Below are positions 55,029 to 64,000 of a stretch of 64,000 bases of DNA, in pieces. Each line of letters starts with the position of its first letter. Within the stretch, counting starts at the first letter, position 1. Under the pieces are notes generated by a model that made no database searches, was not told where the DNA came from, and was given only the letters and a program-made list of their open reading frames with translations. Both the position numbers and the translations under genes were made by a program. The DNA comes from Perkinsus olseni (taxonomy: Eukaryota; Perkinsozoa; Perkinsida; Perkinsidae), in contig JABANP010000170.1 of NCBI GenBank assembly GCA_013115135.1, positions 1-64,000 of the forward strand. Reading direction: 5' to 3'.

Positions 55029-58000
55029 TTAGGGGGTATTCTCCTTCCCTTTTGTTGGGCTAAAACCTTGGCGACCCAAAATATCTTCGCCTGATATAGT
55101 CTCCTCAGTATCGTCAGAACGCGGTATGACCCAGCGGTCCGCCTTGCCTCGATCGAGGCTAGCAACAGTGAACTTATTCCCTTCCTTCTTGATGATTTCG
55201 GCCAGGTAACATGTAGTCTTCCCTCCATCGACAGTAGTAAGCTTCCTAAATACTATCCAGTGACCAGGCTGGAGGTCTGAGACGGGAATCCCCTCCGGCA
55301 TCAAGCCTCGGAGGATAGAAGATATGTGAGCCCGATGGGGGCCTGTCTCCGCCTGCCTCCTCTGTTCCTGATCATCCTGATAGTAGGGGAGGAGGTGCGA
55401 CAAGGGAGCAGGGAACTTACGGCCTTTCAGATGATAGAGATAGCAATTACCAGCATCACGATGATCAATCTCATACGGGCCTTCAGTGCAGCGTCTACCA
55501 TCTATTATACGATAGAGCCTTACCTTGTCTCCCTCCTCAAACACTCTGGATTCTCCACACGAGACCACTGACATCTTCTCCGCAGATAGTTGCTTCTCGT
55601 TACGAACCTTAGTAAGTAGCTCGTAGGCAGTTGTAACCGCTCTGTGAAGATGTGACCAAGTTTCATTAAGCTCTGTTTCTTCAGTGATACAATGCGGTAG
55701 GGAGACAAGCCCAGGAGATAGTGCGCCAGTAGTCAGCTCATGGGGAGATAGATGAGTATCAAGAAGTGGGGAGTTGTTATGTACCATGACCGACACCAGG
55801 GCAGATGCCCACCATGGCGTTGCGTAGCCATTGCAATCTGCTTGGGTGGTCAAAATGGTAGCTTTAATATCTCGTATGAGCCTCTCAACAACTCCCTGGC
55901 TCTGAGCTCGGCGGGGCACTCCTGGCCTGAGTTCTATCCCCATCAGACGAAGGAACATACCCAGTTCTTTCGACTGATGCGCTCCTGCCATATCCACTTG
56001 CAGAATGGACGGTACACCATAGGCGGCACACCACTGGAGCAGAGCCATGATAACGTCCCTCGTTCCAGTAGAGGATGTAGGGAAGGCAGCCGCGACCTTA
56101 GTGCCTTCATCGATGACAACGCAAAGGTGCTGCCACCCACCAGGGGCAGTCTCTGGGATCCCTCCAAGGCGCGCATCATTCGGCTTAGTGAGGAAGTCTA
56201 GTTGTACCTTCTCAAAGCGCCCAGCATTTCGTTTACGTACCAGTGGTTGGGCTGGCTCTTTGGCGAAAGCTTTTCCCATCTGGCACTCGTGACAACTGGT
56301 GACTGCTCGGCGAAGGTCGGAGACCACTGAATCCCAAGAGAATCCCATCTTCCATAGGGCCTCACATGCCCGAGGGGCCCCTTGGTGAGCTGCTAACAAA
56401 GGGTGAGTGTGGCATCGATAGATGGCCCAATGCCGAGCCCTCTCAGTATTCAGATAGACTTTCCATGAATCATGTAAGAGAGGATCTCGATGCTCCAGTA
56501 CACCCTGTTGCTCATCAAAACGAAAGTAAGGACCATGAGCCCCACCAGCAGCCAGAGCGTTAGCTCCATGGTTGGCTGCCTGTTTCGGCAACTTATCCTG
56601 TAAAGCTAGGATGAGCTCTTTCAAAGGAACACCAGAAATGGTAGTTCGATCACAGAAGCCTTCATCACGAATAGCCTCTTTTTCCAAGCTGATCACCTGC
56701 TCTGGCGTCATGTTGGCCAGGTCCCTGGTATCCTCAAACTTGGTCCCCCCTGATTGTGCAACCAGCGCTACTGGTCGTTCGAGAGAATCGAGAATCTCGC
56801 TGCAGTCGAGATCATCCTCCAACAAGACGCCCTCTAAGGGGTCCCCAGCTCTAGCGCTCCCACAGGGTTTGTAGGCAAGATGAGCTCCGTGGCCGCACCT
56901 CTCAATGCAGGAGTTATCATCCAGGACGCACAGAGCGATGGCTGCCTCCCGCCTGACCGAGCCGGGTTGTTTCCCTTCCTCGCATGGGCGCGGATCTCCT
57001 CCCCCCAAGGGAGGCAAGTCGGGAAGGTCAGCAGCAAGGCGAGAGAGAGAATCAGCAATATTGTTCTCCCGACCCTTGATGTAGGAGATGTCCAGGTCGA
57101 TGCCGCGGTCGTGAAGGTCGTGGCGATGGCGAGCCATGGCCTCAGCGGCTCGCGCGATGAACGCCTGGTCGTAGATGCTGCCGTTAAACTTATCGGTAGA
57201 AGCCCATTTGACAGCGCTGGCGTTGTCACAGAAGATGATGACAGTGCGGAACTGCTGGCGCTCGATGGGCGACCAGTCGAGCCACTTGACGATAGCGTTG
57301 AGACATTTCAGGACGGTGAGATACTCCTTCCGGTTGATGTGAGTACGTTGCAGGCTAGCATCAAATGCCCCCGCATGTCCCTCAAGCAGGACTTTATCAT
57401 CCATGCTGAGGCTCTGCCAGGTGCCGCGGGTGGCGGTAGATGTGGAATGGAGAAGAATACCGAAGCCACGCTCAGAAGCATCACAGTGAGCAACGATGCA
57501 GTCGTGGTGTGGAGGGATAGAGGAGTGCTCGCAGCGACCATAGTCGGCAGCCCGTGCGACCCCTAAGACCATGCGCAACCGAGACTGCGCGAGCTTGCTC
57601 AGAGGCCACTGATGATCCCAGGTCTGTCGCGACTGAGGACGACCATGCATTGCTGGAGATCGACCGGCCCATCTGCGCAGGTGGTCGCTAACAGCTCGGC
57701 AAGCTGGATGACACAGCACTCCATCGTACTGTACTCCTGCCAGGCTGAAGGCTTCACGGCGAGAGATGGACTGATAGTTTGGTGAATCCAAGCCCTCGTG
57801 CGGCACACAGCGTAAGAGGAGCCGACCATCAGATGCCCTAGACCAAAAGACCCCCATGTGCCTGACCGGTTCTGTCGGCGGCGAGTGGGCATCAGGAACG
57901 GGCACGGAGTCTCGTTTCTCCGCGGGACAGGCCGCACCCATCAGTGGAGCAATCTCCACAATGATCTCGCGGAGAGCTACGACTCGATCGTGATCCCCAA

Positions 58001-60884
58001 AGAGGGCGATGTCGTCGTAGTAGGGAACTGCCGAAACCCCACACTGCATGTCCAAGAACTCACGAGTGTCCCGCCTGGAGACAGACCTACCCAATAGCCC
58101 CGAATAGGCGGAGTTCAATAAGAAAGTGACTTGGGCAGCGAGTGCAGCTGGACCGCACCGGATTCCAAACACAATCCTATCACAGTGGAAGCTCCGGCCT
58201 GCGGTTTTGATCCTCACACATCGCTTTCTCGCTAACCTAAGCTTATAAAAAGCTTTTTGTAGGTCTAACAGCTCAAGGTGGTCTGTTGGCTTGACGCGAG
58301 AGCGGAGGATCCCCAACACCTCAGGAACACTGTGGCCGCTATAACTGGCGACAGGGAGGCACAGATTAGGGCCCCGCATGTCGCTGCATAACCGAACCCG
58401 TGTGCTCTTATGGGAGCCTTGGGATAAAGGAAAGGTGCAACAGGGTAGGTCTAAGGGCTTCGCATCCTTTGAGGGCTCACCCTCCCTCCACCACTGTTTA
58501 TCGATCATGCCCTTCAGCTCCTTCTCGTAGTCATCCTTCTCCGATGCGGAGAGCTTCCGGAGCATAGGGATACTATAATCATGATCGGCTCGGCGAGAGA
58601 AGCTCTTATACTCCGTCAGTCGCCGACCCTCAAGGACCCCCTCGTCCCAATCGATTTCGAAGATATAGACTTGTCGGGGGTCGTCACGGTGCTCATCTTC
58701 GCGAATGCGACGAAGGCGTGCCCGATACTTTGGTGCTCCAGGCAAGGGGACCCATACATCTATCATGTCCATCAAGGCCTTCTTTGCACGGTTTACCGGA
58801 TCCGATGGTTCTTCCCGCGGTGCATGGTCGACGATCTGATAGCCTAAGTGTATAAGATCGGCCTTGCGCACCAAGAGGTCTACGCCGGGGAGAGTATCCA
58901 CCACAAGGAATGGCAATTGTACCCGGAAGCTAGGCCTCCTTACGACCAGTTGAACCCATTCAGCAGCCTCGCGGACCCCGCCCGCGGTCTGGAGTTGCAC
59001 CGACTGACCAGCCGAAGGGTGTATACCGAGGGTTCGTATGACAGATCTGGTGACCAGGTTCTGGGAACACATCGTGTCGAACCCAGCGCGTACATGGGTA
59101 GGAGAGTCGGTATGGTCAGTGCCCGCACTGGGGCTCGACACCTCGACTGTCCCTGCTAGAACCTCAGCCCTTCCCAAGGTTAACAGGACCGTCTCCTCGG
59201 TCGACTTGGGTTGAGAGTTGCCCTCAGCATTCTTCGGATGGTCGTGCTCCTTGGTTGACTTGTTTTTTGGGCATGAGCGGGCATAGTGCTCTATGGAGCC
59301 ACAGATTGCGCACTGGCCCTTGGCTAGGCGCTCATTAGCGAGCTTTTCGGGTACACCATTCGCTTTGGCATGATCAGCTGCCGTCAGCCTAAGTTTCTTT
59401 CGCGGACGACCATGCTCATCTTTGCCGTTCTTGGGGAAGGGACGCTTGTCTCGAGGGAGTAGAGATGACTGTATTTGGCGAGGACCAGCTGGTCGATCAG
59501 AATGTTTGCGTAGGCTAGGGCGAGGTATCTCTTCATCCTTATTATCACGACCTCGGTGAGTTCTTCCATGCTCGCGTCCTTGCTCCTTGCCGCGATCAGT
59601 ATCCCATGTCCCGAGGAGGTCGTTAGGATCCTTATACCCAGCTTTGTAGGCATGGTGAGACAAGCTGTCCATCACCTCTTCATAGCTCTGACTCTTCTTA
59701 ATGGCTTGGAACAACAGCACGAAGGATTCCCCATTACGCTTGACTCTAGGGAATGCCTTCAGGATGGAAAGATAGCATGCCTTTCGCGTCACCCAGGTGA
59801 GTTGAGTCCCATCGGGGTGCTCACTCAATTTCACATAGAGCTTGCGTTCCCGCTCTAACAAGCTTGTGACTTTTCCACGGCCACCATGGCCGGCGTGAGA
59901 GTGTAGTGTAGACCATTCTTCCATTAGACCCACCACTGAAAGCTTAGGATCCGTGAGGGATTGGTATTCTTGTCTGGCTTGAATAACTCTCTCAAGGACG
60001 CGAGCACAGGCGGCTGTCCATCGGGGATAGTGAGTTTCTATCGCTTCCCTCTCCGAATTGGTCAGCCCTTTGCCAGCTTGAGTTAAGTTCGTCCAAGCGA
60101 GAAGTTCACAGCCATGGTCCACTTGACCTTCGTCGTCGTAAATCTCTTTCAGAAGTTCAGATTTAACCCGCTCGGCAAGGTTTCTTGGCCAAAGGTTAGC
60201 ATATGCCCAGAGCTTTAGAGGAGCCGTGCACCCACATGCTTGAGCCGTCGCGGAGGTGAGTTTCCTATCGAGACTTTCAAAGCTCCACCGCTTCGCCAAG
60301 TCTGACAGATTCTTTCCGCTCGACCTCACAGCCTCAACTAGGGGTTCGCTGTCCTGACGGATAGCCTCACGGTGAGGCAGGATTTCCCAATCCACGCAGA
60401 GGGCGGTCAAACTATGTCCTACTGAGGCTCCAGCTCGGTTCGAGAAAAAGAGTGCGCTGTATCCTGCACTATTGGAGGTAACTCCCAAAACCCTCGCGGC
60501 ACATTGAGCTGGGGGCAAGGTATGCAACCGATCCCACTCAAGATCTGGTACGGTCTTGCTCGCGGCTTGCCGGACGGCACCAGCCAAAGCCGGGCTTACC
60601 AACGTTCCTATGCCTACACCGGCATGTCCACCATGTAGCATCTCGGATTCCAAAGCACTACTGTTGGAACGCAACATAAGTCGAGAGGTATATGTCTGCA
60701 GCTGATGATGATGTGCAGAGAGGGTAAAAACGAGACTGAGCAAGTCTCCAATGAAAAATGAGCTATCGATCAATAATCTGGCGTCACAGGCGAGCGAACT
60801 CACGACGCTAACAGCTCGCGCCCGGCTGGCGCTGCACACCACCACAATCAGCACCAGCGGCAGGATTCCTGCTTCTTCATCCAT
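55029..60884 (-). CDS. Gag-Pol polyprotein frame, 1951 codons including host leader
   Basis: Order along the frame: a gag-like N-terminus, a zinc knuckle CAICGSIEHYARSC (near residue 523), an aspartic protease AGFDTMCSQNLV (near 600), and a reverse transcriptase with LDLQKAFYKLRLA and catalytic YYDD in VPYYDDIALFG (near 955). RNase H blocks are VAHCDASERGFG and FCDNASAVKW (near 1220). The integrase has an H-H-C-C zinc site (HPLLAAHQ, CHECQ near 1533) and the catalytic triad in QLDFL, QVDMAGAH and VVERLIRD (1560-1670). The order PR-RT-RH-IN fits Ty3/Gypsy or BEL/Pao; I cannot decide by eye. The frame opens at a host ATG (60882-60884) upstream of the LTR and reads through it. The element's own start must lie inside. 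No break was seen, so it looks active. Confidence 0.93.
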   Translation of the reverse strand: MDEEAGILPLVLIVVVCSASRARAVSVVSSLACDARLLIDSSFFIGDLLSLVFTLSAHHHQLQTYTSRLMLRSNSSALESEMLHGGHAGVGIGTLVSPALAGAVRQAASKTVPDLEWDRLHTLPPAQCAARVLGVTSNSAGYSALFFSNRAGASVGHSLTALCVDWEILPHREAIRQDSEPLVEAVRSSGKNLSDLAKRWSFESLDRKLTSATAQACGCTAPLKLWAYANLWPRNLAERVKSELLKEIYDDEGQVDHGCELLAWTNLTQAGKGLTNSEREAIETHYPRWTAACARVLERVIQARQEYQSLTDPKLSVVGLMEEWSTLHSHAGHGGRGKVTSLLERERKLYVKLSEHPDGTQLTWVTRKACYLSILKAFPRVKRNGESFVLLFQAIKKSQSYEEVMDSLSHHAYKAGYKDPNDLLGTWDTDRGKEQGREHGRTHRGRDNKDEEIPRPSLRKHSDRPAGPRQIQSSLLPRDKRPFPKNGKDEHGRPRKKLRLTAADHAKANGVPEKLANERLAKGQCAICGSIEHYARSCPKNKSTKEHDHPKNAEGNSQPKSTEETVLLTLGRAEVLAGTVEVSSPSAGTDHTDSPTHVRAGFDTMCSQNLVTRSVIRTLGIHPSAGQSVQLQTAGGVREAAEWVQLVVRRPSFRVQLPFLVVDTLPGVDLLVRKADLIHLGYQIVDHAPREEPSDPVNRAKKALMDMIDVWVPLPGAPKYRARLRRIREDEHRDDPRQVYIFEIDWDEGVLEGRRLTEYKSFSRRADHDYSIPMLRKLSASEKDDYEKELKGMIDKQWWREGEPSKDAKPLDLPCCTFPLSQGSHKSTRVRLCSDMRGPNLCLPVASYSGHSVPEVLGILRSRVKPTDHLELLDLQKAFYKLRLARKRCVRIKTAGRSFHCDRIVFGIRCGPAALAAQVTFLLNSAYSGLLGRSVSRRDTREFLDMQCGVSAVPYYDDIALFGDHDRVVALREIIVEIAPLMGAACPAEKRDSVPVPDAHSPPTEPVRHMGVFWSRASDGRLLLRCVPHEGLDSPNYQSISRREAFSLAGVQYDGVLCHPACRAVSDHLRRWAGRSPAMHGRPQSRQTWDHQWPLSKLAQSRLRMVLGVARAADYGRCEHSSIPPHHDCIVAHCDASERGFGILLHSTSTATRGTWQSLSMDDKVLLEGHAGAFDASLQRTHINRKEYLTVLKCLNAIVKWLDWSPIERQQFRTVIIFCDNASAVKWASTDKFNGSIYDQAFIARAAEAMARHRHDLHDRGIDLDISYIKGRENNIADSLSRLAADLPDLPPLGGGDPRPCEEGKQPGSVRREAAIALCVLDDNSCIERCGHGAHLAYKPCGSARAGDPLEGVLLEDDLDCSEILDSLERPVALVAQSGGTKFEDTRDLANMTPEQVISLEKEAIRDEGFCDRTTISGVPLKELILALQDKLPKQAANHGANALAAGGAHGPYFRFDEQQGVLEHRDPLLHDSWKVYLNTERARHWAIYRCHTHPLLAAHQGAPRACEALWKMGFSWDSVVSDLRRAVTSCHECQMGKAFAKEPAQPLVRKRNAGRFEKVQLDFLTKPNDARLGGIPETAPGGWQHLCVVIDEGTKVAAAFPTSSTGTRDVIMALLQWCAAYGVPSILQVDMAGAHQSKELGMFLRLMGIELRPGVPRRAQSQGVVERLIRDIKATILTTQADCNGYATPWWASALVSVMVHNNSPLLDTHLSPHELTTGALSPGLVSLPHCITEETELNETWSHLHRAVTTAYELLTKVRNEKQLSAEKMSVVSCGESRVFEEGDKVRLYRIIDGRRCTEGPYEIDHRDAGNCYLYHLKGRKFPAPLSHLLPYYQDDQEQRRQAETGPHRAHISSILRGLMPEGIPVSDLQPGHWIVFRKLTTVDGGKTTCYLAEIIKKEGNKFTVASLDRGKADRWVIPRSDDTEETISGEDILGRQGFSPTKGKENTP
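60634..60838 (-). repeat. 5' LTR, 205 bp
   Basis: Identical to the 3' LTR. On the minus strand it carries an open reading frame throughout, so it does not stop the host frame that enters it. Confidence 0.95.
60839..60845. repeat. Target-site duplication CCACCAC, right
   Basis: Partner of 54687-54693. It lies within Val codons of a host signal peptide read on the minus strand. Confidence 0.8.
60846..60884 (-). pseudogene. First exon of a host secreted-protein gene, split by the retrotransposon
   Basis: The minus strand starts ATG at 60882-60884 and reads MDEEAGILPLVLIVVV, the first part of a typical signal peptide, directly into the LTR. The other side of the insertion (below 54687) continues with residues such as ILSSVSDAAEAS, which suit the cleavage region. 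The host gene is thus interrupted inside its leader. Its downstream exons were not identified. Confidence 0.6.
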
Positions 60885-60944
60885 CTCGTACTACTCTTCC
60901 CTCTAGTGTTCAGTCAGTCAATTCTGGAGGATTCTCATTCGCGC

Positions 60945-62598
60945 AATGCAGCTCAGCGGCTATTCATCGACCGGCCGCCACGACCTCGGTCACTTGAGTA
61001 TCAGCGAGCCTTGGAGTGATTGACAATCTTGGCGGCGAAGTCACCCAGTCCTATTTTCTTCCATCTGCACAGGAGCTGATGACCTTCAAGTCCATGACGA
61101 TACCTCATCCTTCGATGAAGCCCTCCAGTGATAGTGCTCGCCGAGCAAGGGAGGTGAGCAGCAGCAGCAGACCTCAGCCGCTGTTGACCCGAAGTGAGCT
61201 CCTCTAGGCTATCTATTACGCCGAGCCCGAGAACACTACCGACGGCAATGCCTCCATAGGTGGCTTCGATCCCTCTGGTAGTATTCCCTTGAAGTATCGA
61301 GCTGCTACTGATTTGATAGGTGATGGCAGTTCACGTGGCGCCGAGTGGATCATGCACCTTCCTTTGGACGGCTCTTTAGAGCATCTCACCGAGAAGGTCC
61401 GCAGCCAATCGTCAGCCAATCGTCGCGCAGTCGTACTCTCAGATGTTGCACCACTTCCTTAACGCAACGATCGACGCCACTTCGACCGTAACACCGACCT
61501 ACCTCACAGTTCGGGTGAGTTGGCGACCATCGCGAGGGCTCCGGCGGCGGAACGTTTCCCTTGGAAGGTGCTGGATGGCGTCGCCGGAGAAATGCCCATC
61601 ATCGCCGAATGCTGCATCGGCTTCGCAGACGTCGATTTATTCAGAGTACCATCGTTTCTGTCGTTCAACTAGAAAGGGGCCGCCTGCAGGAGTTTCTACT
61701 TCGTCACGTCCAAGGGGGTCAAGATGCCGTCTTCTGCGCCGAGGTCATGACCATGCTCAGAAAAACGGCGGAAGCTGAACGGTAGCGGCTTGACTGCGCG
61801 GCCCAGGCTGATGATGTGGGTAGGGTGAATGATCCGGGGAAGGCCACTTTGGCGAGGAGTAGGAATGGTGGAGGCGATGAAGTTAGCCCTGTCTTTGTCG
61901 ACCTTCACCGCATGATGATGAGGAGAGGATCGTGTGCGCCCATGACCATAAGAAGCCAGATGGACAGGAAAGGTGAGTCGTGGTTGAACGCGGCGGCTGA
62001 TCCTCAGACTCATTGCTCAGCGGAGTGGGTGCGTGGATTGAACCGTCGAGAGTTGCTGGCCCTGCGTAGCTATCTAGAGGCGTGTCTACGGCGAGGGAAG
62101 GAGGTTACATGGACAGAGGTATCCGAGGTCGATGCGTGGAAGATACGGGAAGGTGGTGATTTCGATTTCAGTTCATCAAGCACGTCCCCGCAGCCGTCAA
62201 CTCTACTAGAGCGTCCGGTGTGGGCCGCCAGGAGTTCATCAAATCCGCGCGGTCCTCCCGTGGGGGTTCTCTCGATAGTAGAAGGGATTCCTCAGTGCTT
62301 ACTGCCGGTGAGAAGGATGGCTCCCAGTTACTCCCAAGTATGATTCCTGGCAGGTGGTGGTGGTGGTGGACCCTTCGACGAGTCGAGGGTGTGGAGCGGA
62401 AGAGGTCGTCAGGGCAGCCTCAGGCTTGACGCGTCTACGATGACTAGTAGTCGACGGAGCCCCAACACTCCTGGCGGGCTGGTCTCGGCTGGGCGGTCCG
62501 AGAAGCAGGCCTCGGTTAGGAGGGAGACCGCTGTAGGAGCCAGGCTGAGAGAAGAGAATCGTAACGGCAATGACAGGCTAATGGCAAAGGTGAGGTAA
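60945..62598 (+). CDS. Unknown multi-exon protein
   Basis: Not recognised. Exons include NLGGEVTQSYFLPSAQELM (61016-61155), then a 54-nt GT-AG intron to IGGFDPSGSIPLKYRAATDL, GDGSSRGAEWIMHLPLDGS and LEHLTEKVRSQSS (to about 61407). Later blocks are VLDGVAGEMPIIAECCIGFA (about 61570-61630) and LQEFLLRHVQGGQDAVFCAE (about 61690-61785). GLNRRELLALRSYLEACLRR (about 62035) follows, then a Ser/Gly-rich disordered part with GGGGGPFDESRVW, and a charged end, RLREENRNGNDRLMAK, with a donor at about 62590. Start and stop are uncertain, and some joins are unresolved. Confidence 0.4.
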
Positions 62599-62599
62599 C

Positions 62600-64000
62600 T
62601 TCCGCTGTGTGAGCGAGATTCTTACTCGCCATTTTTCGGAAGCTGTGGGTCCACAGGCCCTGCGTGGTGGAACAGCGAGCCATCCACCTAGGGCGCATTC
62701 CGCGGGAGCATCTACTGGAAGGCGACAGCGAGTGGACAGACAAGAGAGGAGACACAGCAGTCTGGTAGCTGATACTTCGGTAGTACTCTATTGGGGAAAT
62801 GGTTTTCTCCGAGTAAGGTGATCAGGTTCACCCTCCTGAAGAAGCTTTTACCCCAGCTGCTAATCGAACGTACCTGGAGCCACCGCCTCCAGGAGGTAGG
62901 AGCCATCGCTGGGACTGGTCGGAGGATGGGTCCTGCTCGTATAGGGCTGCGCACCGCAATGAGGGCCGATTATCCCCATCGCACAGAACAGCGTGGTGGA
63001 CCTCAAGTGGTGGATACCTGGATCGAACCCCCGGCCAATGGCAGCTACATTGGCAGTAGGATGGGGGGAGTCGCTGGCCAGGAAAGCATCTTATCGTACC
63101 AGGCTATCCCAATGGGCCCGTCCTTTCGGCACCTTTGCTGACCGCTGATGGTCCCGGGCCACTCAAGAAGGGCGGCATCCCGCTGATGTCTCCACTGTAG
63201 GCTTCGGGTGGTTGTCGACGTGAGTGTAGCTTGCAGCAGAGCGCACCATCTCTGTGTGTTGTGATGAAATCAGCTACTGAGTATCCAAGGTCGCCCATCG
63301 CAATCAGAGACGATACTCCGGTTCTTGCAGCGTGTCCATGACCTCGACCATGCGAGCCTTGCCTTGAATGCGTTTCAGTTACTCCGGGATGAGCAGCCCG
63401 ACGACAGCGCCAGTGCTGTCTTCTGGGGCCCCGCCGAGATCAAGTCCCCTCAGTTCATGTGCGTCTTTGGGACCACCTCCATCAGTGGCAACCCCTCTCC
63501 CTTCTCGAACCTCAGCAGGGGGTTTGTGGCCCTTCATGGGAGCTGTACTCATGCCATCGCCGACGGGGCTGGTCTATCAACGGGTACCGTGAAGCATCCA
63601 CGAGCGAGAAGCCCAAGCCGCGATAAGTCGTCTGTCGTAAATTTTACCGTACACTGAGTATCCTATCGTCACTGTAATGTCACTGCATGACTTTAATTGA
63701 GTCCAAAGTGGAAGTGAGCGACTCCATCGTGTAATGAGATTCAAGCGTCTGATTACGTGCTTGTCATTGCGGATGGTTGCTGTCTTGCGCTTCCCATCAG
63801 TGAGTTCTCAGTGGAAGGTCTCCTGGCTCGGGTGGCTGCTGTGTATCGTTATTTTGATGGATTCATCTAAATTCGCTTCGGCAGTAACTTCCGTAGTGCG
63901 GCATCGCCTTCCCCAAAGTATATTCGACCCAGTCTCCATGGCGTTACCTGCAAAGAGCATCAGCGGGCTGCCTACAAAATGGTCCCTCAATTTGGGCCAC
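62600..64000. other. Unresolved, possible further exons
   Basis: Plus-strand frames at 62791-63141 and 63325-63657 are open for over 100 codons but show no recognised motif. They could be further exons of the gene before them or chance. Nothing else stands out. Confidence 0.3.

Larger units (their letters stand above)
54694..60838 (-). mobile_element. Full-length LTR retrotransposon inserted in a host exon
   Basis: Identical 205-bp LTRs (54768-54972 and 60634-60838), each TG...CA on the element strand, flank a 5.66-kb interior with one intact polyprotein frame. A polypurine tract (AAGGGGGGA on the minus strand, 54973-54981) abuts the 3' LTR. A TGG-starting primer-site-like stretch follows the 5' LTR (below 60634). 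The 7-bp duplication CCACCAC flanks the whole unit (54687-54693 and 60839-60845). Beyond the 3' LTR are 74 extra bases (54694-54767) inside the duplication. Identical LTRs mean a very recent insertion. Confidence 0.95.

Noticed and set aside
1..64000. CRISPR arrays, operons, bacterial promoters or riboswitches
   Set aside because: No regularly spaced repeats were seen, and the window is intron-bearing eukaryotic DNA.

Overview
This window is eukaryotic nuclear DNA at about 50% GC. Most genes are split by many very short GT-AG introns (usually 40 to 65 nt), and genes lie close together on both strands. It holds two ordinary nuclear tRNA genes (Gly-GCC and Pro-CGG), eukaryote-only proteins (ATG3, CFAP20, a DDHD phospholipase, a Mei2-like RNA-binding protein, STE20-like and CDK-like kinases) and one intact LTR retrotransposon. 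CFAP20 implies a flagellated stage, and a plastid-type tocopherol methyltransferase implies a plastid ancestry. Together with the short-intron style this suggests a protist, most likely an alveolate of the Perkinsus type. That assignment is inference, not proof. Exon models were built by eye from conserved motifs and splice signals, so gene limits and some exons are approximate.

Layout: 0.6-2.4 kb, tocopherol/MPBQ-type methyltransferase (-). 2.6-6.9 kb, four poorly resolved minus-strand genes. 8.0-11.4 kb, a coiled-coil protein (-). 11.6-12.7 kb, a secreted aspartic protease with one frame break (-). 13.0-14.6 kb, a low-complexity protein (-). 14.9-15.9 kb, a probable mitochondrial membrane protein (+). 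16.1-17.9 kb, ATG3 (+). 20.6-23.0 kb, a damaged S10 serine carboxypeptidase (+). 24.36 kb, tRNA-Gly. 24.7-25.4 kb, unknown protein (-). 26.2-28.9 kb, a small protein and a STE20-like kinase (+). 29.4-31.4 kb, a GT8 glycosyltransferase (+). 31.6 kb, tRNA-Pro. 31.8-33.3 kb, a second type II glycosyltransferase-like protein (+). 34.3-36.8 kb, an intact paralogue of the S10 peptidase in the opposite orientation (-). 37.8-41.5 kb, DDHD phospholipase (+).

42-45.9 kb is repeat-rich and decayed. It carries two related secreted-protein genes, a non-LTR reverse transcriptase tail, and a broken copy of part of the next gene. 46.1-49.4 kb is an intronless 1076-codon gene (+). Then come a CDK-like kinase (-), an unknown gene (-), CFAP20 (-) and a Mei2-like RRM gene (+). 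54.7-60.8 kb is a very young LTR retrotransposon sitting inside the signal-peptide exon of a host gene. The last 3 kb hold an unresolved multi-exon gene (+).

No operon-like functional grouping is seen. The main biological themes are plastid-type prenylquinone chemistry, autophagy conjugation, secreted hydrolases, Golgi-type glycosylation and flagellar structure. The strongest unusual signals are: a 12-base word shared by several unrelated introns (introner-like); the retrotransposon with identical LTRs and an extra inverted LTR end; two duplicated gene pairs in which one copy is broken; an intronless gene with a nearby partial copy; and several one- or two-base frame breaks and in-frame stops in otherwise conserved exons, which may be assembly error or pseudogene decay.
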